DNA from: Chloroflexota bacterium
GTDB taxonomy: Bacteria; Chloroflexota; Anaerolineae; Anaerolineales; Villigracilaceae
DNA length: 37,496 nt
Assembly (NCBI GenBank): GCA_019873735.1
Contig: JAIOAQ010000029.1
Coordinates: forward strand, 1 to 37,496
Direction of reading: 5' to 3'
Below the pieces are notes generated by a model that saw nothing but the letters and a program-made list of their open reading frames with translations, did not search any database and was not told the origin of the DNA. The translations under genes and the position numbers were made by a program. Every line of letters starts with the position of its first letter. Positions within the stretch are counted from its first letter, which is position 1. Positions 23,182 through 32,179 of the stretch are shown here, piece after piece.

Positions 23182-23190
23182 AATCTGTCT

Positions 23191-24192
23191 CTAAGGGGTG
23201 CTGGGAATAGTGGACAGCCAGGTCTCTGCTACTGTGGGTGTGGGCACGCCTCCTCCGGCTGTTTGCGATAGATACCAGGCCAAAATGAGAATAAGCGTTA
23301 ACGCCAGTAATACCCCTACTATACCGCCCACTATCCAGGGCCAGCGTTCGCGGCTGCGGCTGGCGGGCAGAACCTGGGTCTCATCTGGCACGCGCAGTAA
23401 AACAACTGTGATATTGTCGTGCCCGCCGCGCTGATTGGCCGTATCAATTAAAGTCTGGGCAGCCATTTGCAGGCTGTCGGCTTTCAGGATCGCATCGCGG
23501 ATTTCGTCATCCCAAACCAGGTCGGTCAGGCCGTCGGTGCAGATTAAGAGGGAATCGCCGGGGCGTAATACCAGCCCCTGATTGGCTCCTGCCATGATGT
23601 CGGATTCTCCGGCCCGCAGACGCAGGCGAAAATCCACCTCCGGCGGCTCGGGTGAACCCAGATAGCGGCGGATGACGTGTACATTGGGATGTTCGCGCGC
23701 CTGTTCGGCAGTCAATAGGCCTTTATCGGTAGCCTCCTGCACCCAGGTATGGTCCACCGTAATTTGACGAATTGCCCCTTCCCGCAAAAGGTAAATGCGC
23801 GAATCGCCTACTGAGGCCGTAAAAAGCCGGTCGGCGATAATCCAGGCACAGGCACACGTGGCGCCCATCCCGCTCAGGCTTTCTTTGCTGGAGGACTGCG
23901 CGGCGATGGCCTGACTGGCGGTCTGTACGGCGCGCTCCAATGTCTTCTGAGGGGTTTGACCGTCGCTTTGGGCGACAACCTGCGTGATGTGATTCACGGC
24001 CAGTTCTGCGGCTACTTCTCCGGCGCGGTGACCGCCGATGCCGTCGGCCACAACTGCCAGCAAAGCCGGAACAGCCGACTTCTTATCGAGTAGATATGAG
24101 GTTACTGCGTAGCGGTCCTCGTTATTTTTCCCAGAACGGCCAGCATGACTGGCAGCAGCAACATACAGATGAGCATGCGATGAGCGAATCAT
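23191..24192 (-). CDS. PP2C-type Ser/Thr protein phosphatase with C-terminal membrane anchor
   Basis: 333 aa. The PP2C motifs are all present: NNEDRYAV, VVADGIGGHRAGEVAA with the metal-binding Asp, MGATCACAWI, SVGDSRIYLLR, ICTDGLTDLV and RGGHDNITVVLL. After a basic stretch (RSRERW) a transmembrane helix (~285-307, IVGGIVGVLLALTLILILAW) anchors it, leaving a short outside tail. It would remove phosphates from Ser/Thr-phosphorylated proteins at the inner membrane face. It overlaps the vWA-FHA gene by 4 bp (ATGA), so the two are translationally coupled and likely act together. No partner kinase is encoded in the window. Confidence 0.94.
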   Translation of the reverse strand: MIRSSHAHLYVAAASHAGRSGKNNEDRYAVTSYLLDKKSAVPALLAVVADGIGGHRAGEVAAELAVNHITQVVAQSDGQTPQKTLERAVQTASQAIAAQSSSKESLSGMGATCACAWIIADRLFTASVGDSRIYLLREGAIRQITVDHTWVQEATDKGLLTAEQAREHPNVHVIRRYLGSPEPPEVDFRLRLRAGESDIMAGANQGLVLRPGDSLLICTDGLTDLVWDDEIRDAILKADSLQMAAQTLIDTANQRGGHDNITVVLLRVPDETQVLPASRSRERWPWIVGGIVGVLLALTLILILAWYLSQTAGGGVPTPTVAETWLSTIPSTP

Positions 24193-26081
24193 TCAGATGC
24201 CTCCGGCGTGATGCTGGGCGGCGGTGTTTCAGGTGCAGGATTCAACACGAACCGGTACACGAACTGCCCAAAATGAATGATATCACCATGTTTTAGAAAA
24301 CGGCCCTTATTATCCAGGGGTTCATAATTCAACCAGGTTCCGGCAATCGAACCCTGGTCGGCCAGGATGAAGTTCCCCGTATCATCTTGCCGGAGACGGG
24401 CGTGTAAGGGGGAAACCGATTCGTCATCCAGGATGATAATGGCCTGAACCGGATCGGCGCCGAATGTGACTTCCTTTCTATTGAGCGCGATGGGATTGCC
24501 GCCAAGCGGTTCACCGGCGGTATTCAGCCTGACAAGATAAGCCGGCGCCTGCTCGGTTTTCTGGGCATGACGCGCCCACGGCATCTGTTTGGGACGGCCA
24601 GAAGCAGCAGCAATCCTTTCTGTCTGTGCTGGAACCGACTGCGTCACCGGATCTAAAGCCCGCCGATGCCTTCTCTCCTGTCCGCCCGGCGCGGGCAGAT
24701 GCAGGATGTTCCCCCAGAACAAGACACCCAGCAGCAATAATCCGGCCAGAGCAATCCCGCCGGCTGTAATGGCAGTGCGATACCGCCCCAGAAAGGCTGC
24801 AAAGCCACGCGGCGGCTGGACAACCGTAATCGCCACCGGGACACTCAGGCTGATGCGTGACAGGCCCAAACTGTCCACAGCCTCCACTTTCAGGTGATGC
24901 AGGCCGCTGACGGTGTAAGAATTCAAATCCCAGGTAAAACGATTGAACGGTTCACTTTCATTTACTGCCACAATTTGGTCATCTACATACAGGGCTGTCC
25001 GCGTCAGTGCCCGCGGGTGACCGTCGGGAAACTCAACCAGGATTTCGAGAGTCTGTTCTGATGGAACGAGGATTTCATCATTATAGGGGTCGTCAGCCGG
25101 CGGCTGGCGGACAATTTGCACAGGTGGGGAAAGCAAAAAAGGATTGGGCGGCTGGACATCTACTTCAAAGGTTTGAGGCGGCGTGCTTAAGGTCTGCCCA
25201 CCCCCCTGTACTTCCACCACCAGCGTATGCGCGCCGGCCGTTTGGACACCGGAGGTGTATTTCAAACGATAAGCATGGCGCAAAGGGGAGAAATAAGTTT
25301 CGGGATCGGGAAAAGCCTCTATTCCCGAAAAGGCAAAATACTGCCCGCCTGTTTCAAGAGTCAGGACTTTGAGGGCAAGCGCGCTCGGGTGAGTGAAATA
25401 GTTTTCTCCATCCAACAGCCAGACAAAAACGCGTATATGCTTCTCTTTCAAACGTTCCTGCAAGGCTTGCAGCGTACTGATATCACGTTCGTCAAAATGG
25501 GGGGTGATGTAGAGAATGGCGCTTTTTGTCCCAGGCGCATTTTGGGCGGTGGTAGCCGTATCGTAGGCAAAAGCCAGCGTTTGCAGGTTGGGCTTGACCT
25601 TGTTGAAATCCGGTTGATAGGCGCTGAAATTTATCAGCCAGTCAGCAGGGGATGCCGATATGACTTGCGGCCCCGCAATCGTCACCAGGCTAAAGACATC
25701 GGCACTGTCGGTTGGCCGAGATTGCACCCATTCCTGCAAAACGGCCATGGCGCGTTCGTAGCGGCTTTTGCCCTCACTATCGCGAATGGAAAAAGGCGCC
25801 CCAGGATTGACGGCCACCACAACATGCGCGCCTGGCTCAAAGGGCGTCAGGCTGTCCAAAGTACGCCTCTGACCGTCCTCCAGCAGCGTCAGGTCCTGCG
25901 GCTTCAGGCCGGTTACAAATTGCCCGCTGGCGTCAAAAACATCCAGAAGCACTGAGATATCAGGAAAAGCCGAAACATCCGGCGTACTCAAAAGCGCGTA
26001 GGCAGATGTCTGGGCAGAGACGACGCCGATAAATACCAGGGTCAGGCTCAGGCTTAGGATGAGCGAAAAGAATCTACGCAT
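24189..26081 (-). CDS. Membrane protein with extracellular vWA/Ig-like part and cytoplasmic FHA domain
   Basis: 630 aa. Signal peptide at ~1-23 (ending VSAQ). A vWA-like domain spans ~40-270 (FPDISVLLDVFDASGQFVTG; the DXSXS metal motif is degenerate, DVFDASG). Ig-like segments follow (ILVEFPDGHPRALTRTALYV; GLHHLKVEAVDSLG). One transmembrane helix is at ~436-456. A basic linker leads to an FHA domain at ~540-612 (VTFGADP, DDESVSPLHARL, DQGSIAGTWLNYE). FHA binds phosphothreonine, so the inner end can sense phosphorylation that the coupled PP2C may remove. It starts 18 bp after guaA on the same strand, with a GGTGA ribosome site. Confidence 0.88.
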   Translation of the reverse strand: MRRFFSLILSLSLTLVFIGVVSAQTSAYALLSTPDVSAFPDISVLLDVFDASGQFVTGLKPQDLTLLEDGQRRTLDSLTPFEPGAHVVVAVNPGAPFSIRDSEGKSRYERAMAVLQEWVQSRPTDSADVFSLVTIAGPQVISASPADWLINFSAYQPDFNKVKPNLQTLAFAYDTATTAQNAPGTKSAILYITPHFDERDISTLQALQERLKEKHIRVFVWLLDGENYFTHPSALALKVLTLETGGQYFAFSGIEAFPDPETYFSPLRHAYRLKYTSGVQTAGAHTLVVEVQGGGQTLSTPPQTFEVDVQPPNPFLLSPPVQIVRQPPADDPYNDEILVPSEQTLEILVEFPDGHPRALTRTALYVDDQIVAVNESEPFNRFTWDLNSYTVSGLHHLKVEAVDSLGLSRISLSVPVAITVVQPPRGFAAFLGRYRTAITAGGIALAGLLLLGVLFWGNILHLPAPGGQERRHRRALDPVTQSVPAQTERIAAASGRPKQMPWARHAQKTEQAPAYLVRLNTAGEPLGGNPIALNRKEVTFGADPVQAIIILDDESVSPLHARLRQDDTGNFILADQGSIAGTWLNYEPLDNKGRFLKHGDIIHFGQFVYRFVLNPAPETPPPSITPEASE

Positions 26082-26099
26082 TTTTTCACCGGTAATCCC

Positions 26100-27641
26100 C
26101 TACTCCCATTCAATGGTTGCCGGGGGTTTACTGGTTATATCATACACTACACGGTTGATTCCGTCCACTTCGTTGACAATACGATTGGCCGCCCGGGCCA
26201 GCACGTCGTAGGGAATGCGCGCCCAATCGGCGGTCATGAAATCGTCGGTCACCACCGCCCGCAGGGCGCAGGTCTCCTGATAGGTGCGCTCGTCGCCCAT
26301 CACGCCCACCGACCGCACCGGCAGCAGGGCGGCAAAAGCCTGACTGGTGCCGGCTCCTTTGCCCAGCAGGCCGGCGCGGGACAACTCCTCGGTGAAGATG
26401 GCATCCGCGGCGCGCAGACGGGCAACGCGTTCGGGCGTCACCTCGCCGAGCACGCGCACGGTCAGACCCGGACCCGGAAACGGCTGCCGCCAAACGAGCG
26501 TTTCGGGCAGCCCCAGCGCTTCGCCCACCGCCCGCACCTCGTCCTTGAACAGGTAACGCAGCGGCTCGACCAGGGTGAAATCCATCTTCTCCGGCAGGCC
26601 GCCCACGTTGTGATGGCTCTTGATGCGCGCCGCCTTGTTGCGGTCCGGCGCGGCCGATTCGACCACGTCCGGGTAGATCGTGCCCTGGACGAGGAATTTC
26701 GGCGCGCCGAGTTTCTTCGCCTCGCGCTCAAAGATGCGGATAAACTTCTCACCGACGATGCGGCGCTTCTCCTCCGGGTCGGTGACGCCTTTCAGGGCAG
26801 CGAAGAACTCATCGGCGGCGTCCACCGCCACCAGTTCGGCGCCCATCTCCTGGCGGAAGGTGCGCACCACCTGCTCCGGCTCGCCCTGACGAAGCAGGCC
26901 GGTATCCACGAAGACGGCCACCAGTTGATCGCCAACGGCGCGGTGGACGAGGGCTGCCGCCACCGACGAATCCACCCCGCCGCTGACCGCCGCCAGGACG
27001 CGTTCGCCGCCCACCTGGGCACGCACGCGGGCGATGCTCTCCTCAATGATGGAGGCCGGCGTCCAGTCCGGCGCGCAGCCGCAGATTTCGACCGCGAAGC
27101 GGCGCAGGATTTCCGCTCCGCCCTCGGTGTGCTTCACTTCTGGATGGAATTGCAGTCCGTAGTAGTTACGGGAGACATCGCCCATCGCCGCGAAGGGGCT
27201 GTTCCCAGATTTTGCCAGGGCGGTGAAACCGGGCGGCAATTCGGTGATTCGGTCGCCGTGCGACATCCAGACGGGGAAGGAGCGCGCAGAGAGCAGAGGA
27301 TTGGAGCGCGGGGTCTCGACCGTTGCGGGGCCGTATTCCCGCTCCGGCGAGGGGTTGACCTGGCCGCCGAGGGTGTGGGTCAACAACTGCATTCCGTAGC
27401 AGATGCCGAGGACGGGCAGCCCGGACTCAAGGACGTAGCCCGGCAGGGTCGGCGCGCCCGGAGCGTAGACCGAGGCCGGTCCGCCGGAGAGGATGAAGCC
27501 GCGCGGCCGCAGGGCGAGGACGGTCTCGGCCGGCGCGTCCCAGGGGAAGAGTTCGCAGTACACATGGGCCTCGCGCACGCGCCGGGCGATGAGTTGGGCG
27601 TACTGCGAACCGAAGTCGAGGATGGCGAGGGAATCAGTCAT
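26100..27641 (-). CDS. guaA: GMP synthase (glutamine-hydrolysing)
   Basis: 513 aa. Converts XMP to GMP using glutamine and ATP. The glutaminase domain has the nucleophile in [10 protein letters not shown] and the His/Glu pair in LQFHPEV. The ATP-pyrophosphatase loop is [10 protein letters not shown]. The dimerisation domain includes QPFPGPGL and ends in KPPATIEWE, the normal GuaA terminus. The start at 27641 ([13 protein letters not shown]) lies inside a short repeat shared with the end of xpt, 13 bp away; there is no ribosome site, so translation probably depends on coupling to xpt. The gene is much richer in GC than its neighbours by eye. Confidence 0.97.
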   Translation of the reverse strand: MTDSLAILDFGSQYAQLIARRVREAHVYCELFPWDAPAETVLALRPRGFILSGGPASVYAPGAPTLPGYVLESGLPVLGICYGMQLLTHTLGGQVNPSPEREYGPATVETPRSNPLLSARSFPVWMSHGDRITELPPGFTALAKSGNSPFAAMGDVSRNYYGLQFHPEVKHTEGGAEILRRFAVEICGCAPDWTPASIIEESIARVRAQVGGERVLAAVSGGVDSSVAAALVHRAVGDQLVAVFVDTGLLRQGEPEQVVRTFRQEMGAELVAVDAADEFFAALKGVTDPEEKRRIVGEKFIRIFEREAKKLGAPKFLVQGTIYPDVVESAAPDRNKAARIKSHHNVGGLPEKMDFTLVEPLRYLFKDEVRAVGEALGLPETLVWRQPFPGPGLTVRVLGEVTPERVARLRAADAIFTEELSRAGLLGKGAGTSQAFAALLPVRSVGVMGDERTYQETCALRAVVTDDFMTADWARIPYDVLARAANRIVNEVDGINRVVYDITSKPPATIEWE

Positions 27642-27662
27642 CAGTGTTCGGTGGTCAGTCTT
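27637..27662. repeat. CAGTGTTCGGTGGTCAGTC-type repeat at the xpt/guaA boundary
   Basis: Words TCAGTCATCAGTG, TTCGGTGGTCAGTC and TTCGG. The guaA start codon and the xpt stop codon both lie inside it. Confidence 0.6.
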
Positions 27663-28230
27663 CGGCGAAGACGATCTGGCCGTTTTCCATTGAGCGAATG
27701 ACCGCCAGCGATTCGATCGGCACCCCCAGATAGGCCAGCGCTTCGCGGCCGCCCTCAAAAGTCTTCTCTACCAGTGTGCCAATGCCCACAATCGTCGCGC
27801 CGGCTGTTTGTGCCAGGCGTACCAGTCCGTTAATGGTTGCGCCCGTGGCAAGAAAATCGTCAATGATCAAGACCCGCTCACCGCCGGCAAGGTACTCCGG
27901 CGAGACGATGAGTTCTACCATGCGTCCTTTGGTGTGAGAAGGCGCCAGTGTCAAAAAGACCTGGTCGGGCATCGTAATCGGCTTGGTCTTGCGGGCATAG
28001 ACTACCGGCAAATTGAGATGTCGGGCTGTCATCACAGCCGGCGCAATGCCGGAAATTTCGGCTGTCAACACTTTGGTTGCACCCACATGGGCAAAGCGCC
28101 TTGCCAGTTCCTGACCGCAGGCATCCATTAGAAGTGGATCCACCTGATGGTTAATGAAGCCATCTACTTTCAGGATGCCATTGCCGAGACATTTGCCATC
28201 TTTCAGAATGCGTTGTTTAAGCAGGTCCAC
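27655..28230 (-). CDS. xpt: Xanthine phosphoribosyltransferase
   Basis: 191 aa. Converts xanthine and PRPP to XMP, the substrate of GuaA encoded next. It begins [20 protein letters not shown] and has FINHQVDP, both typical of Xpt. The PRPP loop is [16 protein letters not shown]. The start codon is GTG, with GGAGG about 6 nt upstream. The pairing with guaA makes a xanthine-to-GMP salvage unit. The last codons run into a repeat. I looked for a purine riboswitch in the leader and did not find one. Confidence 0.94.
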   Translation of the reverse strand: MDLLKQRILKDGKCLGNGILKVDGFINHQVDPLLMDACGQELARRFAHVGATKVLTAEISGIAPAVMTARHLNLPVVYARKTKPITMPDQVFLTLAPSHTKGRMVELIVSPEYLAGGERVLIIDDFLATGATINGLVRLAQTAGATIVGIGTLVEKTFEGGREALAYLGVPIESLAVIRSMENGQIVFAED

Positions 28231-28328
28231 ATGAGCCTCCTCTTGGAAAGTTGTATTGACATTTTACATCCCTGCTGCTGAACTCGCCAGAGTATTCACC
28301 GGCATTTAAGATAAGCCATCTCTTCATG

Positions 28329-28337
28329 TGTTAGAAT
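28329..28337 (+). promoter_or_regulatory. maf promoter: extended -10, leaderless start
   Basis: TGTTAGAAT (TGn-TAGAAT). The GTG start at 28345 is 8 nt beyond the -10. No ribosome site lies between. Confidence 0.6.
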
Positions 28338-28344
28338 CCTGTCC

Positions 28345-29016
28345 GTGTCCGAAAAAATTGTTCTGCTTTTGGCTTCTAATTCGCCCCGCCGGCGGCAATT
28401 GCTGGCACTTACCGGCTGGATATTCAATGTGGTCGTCAGCGATGTGGATGAAACGCCGCTACCCGGCGAGACTCCGCAGGCCTATGTTTTACGTCTGGCA
28501 GAAGCCAAAGCCCGAGCAGCACAGACATACGCGCGGCCTGGTCAGATCATTATTGCAGCCGACACAGCAGTGATAGATGGCTCATCCATTTTGGGGAAGC
28601 CGGCAGACCTGGCAGAAGCCGAGTCTATGCTCCGGCGTCTGCGCGGCCGCACGCATCAGGTTTATACCGCTCTCGCGGTTTTCAATCCTGGCGATGGCCG
28701 TTTGCTCACCGACATCTGCATCACACAGGTCCCTATGCGCGCCTATAGCGATGACGAGATCCATGCTTATGTCCTGAGCGGAGATCCGCTTGACAAAGCC
28801 GGCGCATATGCCATTCAGCATCCACGCTTTCAGCCGGTTGAACAATTGGAAGGCTGTTTTGCCAGCGTGATGGGCTTACCGCTTTGTCACCTTGTACGCA
28901 CGCTGAAGTTGATCAATGTCCTTCCGGCTGCGGATGTGCCGCTTGCCTGTCAGGTTGAACTCAATTACAAATGCCCTGTCTCACGTCGAATTTTAGCCGG
29001 TGAACAGGTTGGATGA
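28345..29016 (+). CDS. maf: Maf-family nucleoside triphosphate pyrophosphatase
   Basis: 223 aa with a GTG start. Hydrolyses non-canonical or modified NTPs (dTTP/UTP/m5UTP type) to monophosphates. Diagnostic Maf motifs: LLLASNSPRRRQLLALTG at the N-terminus, IIAADTAV with the metal-binding Asp, the ILGKPADLAEAESMLRRL region, THQVYTALAV and DKAGAYAIQ. Length is slightly above the usual ~200 aa because of a Cys-containing C-terminal tail (CQVELNYKCPVSRRIL). Divergent from xpt. The penicillin-binding protein gene follows 18 bp downstream, with its own -10 box in between. Confidence 0.93.
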   Translation: MSEKIVLLLASNSPRRRQLLALTGWIFNVVVSDVDETPLPGETPQAYVLRLAEAKARAAQTYARPGQIIIAADTAVIDGSSILGKPADLAEAESMLRRLRGRTHQVYTALAVFNPGDGRLLTDICITQVPMRAYSDDEIHAYVLSGDPLDKAGAYAIQHPRFQPVEQLEGCFASVMGLPLCHLVRTLKLINVLPAADVPLACQVELNYKCPVSRRILAGEQVG

Positions 29017-29021
29017 AAAGG

Positions 29022-29027
29022 TATACT
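29022..29027 (+). promoter_or_regulatory. PBP gene -10 box, leaderless start
   Basis: TATACT ends 7 nt before the ATG at 29035. There is no ribosome site. The -35 region is weak. Confidence 0.55.
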
Positions 29028-29034
29028 CCTGCAT

Positions 29035-31263
29035 ATGAAACGTATCTCTCTTCTCATTTTGGTTTTGCTTCTAACGCTGGCGGCCTGCGCCCCCAAAAAC
29101 GGGAACGCACCCGGATTGGGACTTTTTGGACCCACTCCTACACTGCCGCCGCCAGCGGTGACCATTGTCCCGGCTCCTGATGCCCAGGCAGCAGTGCGCG
29201 CCTTCCTTGATGCGTGGAAAAAGGAAGACTATGCTGGCATGTACGCCCTTCTGTCGAAAGTGAGTCGGGAGAACATCAGCCAGGAAGACTTCACTACCCG
29301 TTATACAGAAGCGATGAGCACAATGAGTCTAACGGGATTGGACTATGAGGTGCTTTCGGCGCTCATCAGTCCTTACACGGCTCAAGTTGCATTTCGCGTC
29401 ACCTATAAGACGGCTTTGCTGGGTGACCTGCAACGCGATATGGTCGCTCGACTGAGCCTGGAAAACGAGGCCTGGCGCGTCCAGTGGGATGACGGCCTGA
29501 TTCTGCCCGAATTGAGCGGCGGCAACCGCCTGGCAATGGAATGCCGCGCTCCGGCGCGGGGTGACATTTATGACCGCAACGGGCAACCCCTGGTTGCTCA
29601 GAGCGAGGCCTATGCCCTGGGTGTCATCCCCGGAGAACTTGGCGAGAAAGCGCGTTACAGCCTGTTCAGCGAGTTGCAGCGTTTGACCGGCGTGCCATCT
29701 TCCTTGATTGAGCAGATGGTTGACAGTTACGGGCCGCAAATGTACGTTCCCGTCGGTGAAGCGCCCAAATCCGTTGCCGAACCCCGCTATGAGTCTCTGA
29801 GCAAGTACGATGGCTTGCGGATTTCCCCCTATACCGGACGGTTCTACTTTGACAACCTGGCTGCTCAAACCCTTGGGTATGTTCTCTCTGTCCCGGCTGA
29901 AGAACTGAGCGAATATAAGCGCAAGGGGTATTGCGGTGATGAGAAAATTGGTTACAGCGGCCTGGAGAAATGGGGCGAAGAATATCTGGCGGGCAAACGC
30001 GGGGGCAGCCTCTACGTGATTGACCCGGCGGGCAATGTCGTCACTCGACTGGGTCAAAGCGAACCTCAACCGGCCGCGTCGCTCTATCTCACCATAGACC
30101 GTAACCTGCAAAGGAATGTCGAAAGGGCAATTGCCGGATTCAATGGCGCAGTGGTTGTGCTGGAGCGCGATACCGGGCGCGTGCTGGCCATGGCCTCTTC
30201 GCCGACCTTTGACGCCAACCTGTTTGCGCCCGAAAATCCACACAACGGCTACCTTCTTGCCCAGGTCCTAAATGACCCGGCCCGGCCAATGTACAACCGA
30301 GCCACGCAGGGAGAGTACCCGCTGGGGTCAGTTTTCAAAATCATCACTTTTTCTGCCGCCCTGGAAAGCGGGTTATATACCCCCGAATCAACGTACGATT
30401 GCCAGTATGAATTCACCGAACTGACCGACCGCACCTTATATGACTGGACCTGGGAATACTGCCAGAATGAATTGCGGGAAGACCCCGAACTGAAAGAATG
30501 CAAGACCAAACCGAGCGGCATCCTGACTCTGCCTGAAGGCCTGATGCGTTCCTGCAACCCATGGTTCTGGCATATTGGCCTGGGGATGTATCGCGCCGGT
30601 CATATCACCAATATCAGCAACATGGCGCGCGCCTTTGGTCTGGGCGAAAAAACCGGCATCGGCATTGAAGAAAGCACGGGCAATATCAGCGACCCGGCGA
30701 ATGATATTGATGCCACCAACAGCGCCATTGGTCAGGGGAGTGTGCTGGTTACCCCCTTACAGGTAGCCACCTTTGTTGCAGCCATCGGGAATGGCGGCAC
30801 GCTGTACCGTCCTCAACTTGTGGAACGCATCCAACCGCTTACGGGTGAGCCCATTGCCGTCTTCAAACCCGAAGCGCGTGGCACCCTGCCGCTCAGCCCC
30901 GAAACCCTCAAACTCCTGCAAGAGACCATGGTCTCGGTAGTCCAGAATCCACGCGGCACAGCCAACTTTCGCCTGCGCGGCTTGCGCATTCCGGTTGCCG
31001 GTAAAACAGGCACAGCAGAAACCGGCGCAGAACCGCATGCCTGGTTTGCCGGTTACACGTATGCCAATATCGAGGGCGTACCCGATATCGCCGTTGCCGT
31101 GATTTTGGAAAACGCCGGGCAAGGTTCGGATTGGGCAGCGCCCGTCTTCAAACGGGTTGTCGAGTCTTACTTTGTTGGCAGCCCACAGACAATTTATTGG
31201 TGGGAATCTTCGATTGGAGTGCCCAGACCGCCAGAGACAGCCACGCCTACGCCACGACCATAA
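29035..31263 (+). CDS. Penicillin-binding protein 2-like transpeptidase lipoprotein
   Basis: 742 aa. Lipoprotein signal with lipobox LAAC (Cys18). An NTF2-like MecA_N domain follows (~45-160, AVRAFLDAWKKEDYAGMYAL). The dimerisation domain starts at RGDIYDRNGQPLVAQ. The transpeptidase has SXXK Ser432-Lys435 (LGSVFKI), SXN Ser506-Asn508 (SCN) and KTG Lys657 (VAGKTGTAE). It cross-links peptidoglycan outside the membrane. A lipid anchor instead of a transmembrane helix, together with the MecA_N domain, resembles PBP2a/PBP3 of Gram-positive bacteria, some of which have low beta-lactam affinity; that property is not demonstrated here. rsgA follows after 5 bp. Confidence 0.94.
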   Translation: MKRISLLILVLLLTLAACAPKNGNAPGLGLFGPTPTLPPPAVTIVPAPDAQAAVRAFLDAWKKEDYAGMYALLSKVSRENISQEDFTTRYTEAMSTMSLTGLDYEVLSALISPYTAQVAFRVTYKTALLGDLQRDMVARLSLENEAWRVQWDDGLILPELSGGNRLAMECRAPARGDIYDRNGQPLVAQSEAYALGVIPGELGEKARYSLFSELQRLTGVPSSLIEQMVDSYGPQMYVPVGEAPKSVAEPRYESLSKYDGLRISPYTGRFYFDNLAAQTLGYVLSVPAEELSEYKRKGYCGDEKIGYSGLEKWGEEYLAGKRGGSLYVIDPAGNVVTRLGQSEPQPAASLYLTIDRNLQRNVERAIAGFNGAVVVLERDTGRVLAMASSPTFDANLFAPENPHNGYLLAQVLNDPARPMYNRATQGEYPLGSVFKIITFSAALESGLYTPESTYDCQYEFTELTDRTLYDWTWEYCQNELREDPELKECKTKPSGILTLPEGLMRSCNPWFWHIGLGMYRAGHITNISNMARAFGLGEKTGIGIEESTGNISDPANDIDATNSAIGQGSVLVTPLQVATFVAAIGNGGTLYRPQLVERIQPLTGEPIAVFKPEARGTLPLSPETLKLLQETMVSVVQNPRGTANFRLRGLRIPVAGKTGTAETGAEPHAWFAGYTYANIEGVPDIAVAVILENAGQGSDWAAPVFKRVVESYFVGSPQTIYWWESSIGVPRPPETATPTPRP

Positions 31264-31268
31264 AGCCT

Positions 31269-32177
31269 ATGACGGAAACCCTTACCGGCTTAATTGTCCG
31301 CTCGCAATCTGGTTTCTTTACTGTTGCCACCGAAAAGGGACGCGTTACCTGTCAACTGCGCGGCCGCCTCAAGCGGGGTCCCCGCACGGGTGACATCGCC
31401 GCCGTCGGCGACCGGGTGCAGGTAAGCATCCATCCCGACGGGACGGGGACGATCGAATCGGTCGAACCGCGCGCCCGCGCCCTGGTCCGGCTCGACCCGC
31501 GCCCGCAGGGCGTTTATCAACAGGTGCTGCTGGCCAATCCCGATCAGGCGGTGTTCGTCTTCGCCTGCGCCCAGCCGCAGCCGCGCCTGCGCATGCTCGA
31601 CCGTTTCCTGGTCATCGCCGAGAAACAGGGCATCCCGGCGGTCATCGTCACCAACAAGGTCGACCTGGTGGGGCAGGCCGAGGCCGAGCGGCTGTTCGGC
31701 TTCTACCCCGACATCGGCTACCCGGTGATCTACACCTGCGCCAAGACCGGCCAGGGCGTGGACGAACTGCGGGCGCGGCTGACGGGCAAAATCTCGGCGC
31801 TGGCCGGGCCGAGCGGCGTGGGCAAGTCCAGCCTGCTGAACGCCGTCCAGCCGGGACTGGGGCTGGCGGTGCGCGAGGTCAGCCAGGCGATCAACAAGGG
31901 ACGCCACACCACCACCGTGCGCGAGTTGTTCCCCCTGGAGGGCGGCGGCTACGTGGCCGACACCCCCGGCCTCCGTTCCCTGGCCCTGTGGGATACCGAA
32001 CCGGAAGAACTGGACGGCTACTTCCCTGAGATTGCCCCGCTGGTGGCCGAATGCCAGTTCAGCGACTGCACCCACCAGTCCGAGCCGGGCTGCGCCGTGC
32101 GCGCCGCGGTGGAGGCCGGCAAAGTGCGGCCGGAACGTTATCAGTCCTATTTGCGGCTGAGAGCGGGTGAGGAGTGA
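31269..32177 (+). CDS. rsgA: Ribosome small subunit biogenesis GTPase
   Basis: 302 aa circularly permuted GTPase that matures the 30S subunit. An N-terminal OB fold (GRLKRGPRTGDIAAVGDRVQ) is followed by G motifs in the permuted order G4-G1-G3: TNKVD (128-132), GPSGVGKSS (180-188), DTPGLRSL. The C-terminal zinc motif is ECQFSDCTHQSEPGC. The start at 31269 lies 5 bp after the PBP stop codon; the longer frame overlaps that gene. There is no ribosome site, so coupling is likely. From about 31350 to 32160 the gene is strikingly GC-rich compared with both neighbours. Confidence 0.95.
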   Translation: MTETLTGLIVRSQSGFFTVATEKGRVTCQLRGRLKRGPRTGDIAAVGDRVQVSIHPDGTGTIESVEPRARALVRLDPRPQGVYQQVLLANPDQAVFVFACAQPQPRLRMLDRFLVIAEKQGIPAVIVTNKVDLVGQAEAERLFGFYPDIGYPVIYTCAKTGQGVDELRARLTGKISALAGPSGVGKSSLLNAVQPGLGLAVREVSQAINKGRHTTTVRELFPLEGGGYVADTPGLRSLALWDTEPEELDGYFPEIAPLVAECQFSDCTHQSEPGCAVRAAVEAGKVRPERYQSYLRLRAGEE

Positions 32178-32179
32178 GT

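Noticed and set aside
26610-27701. 363-aa plus-strand open frame opposite guaA
   Set aside because: Antisense shadow of GuaA; no motifs.
28231-28344. Purine riboswitch upstream of xpt
   Set aside because: Expected from the gene, but the ~110-nt leader lacks the three-stem purine aptamer core motifs.
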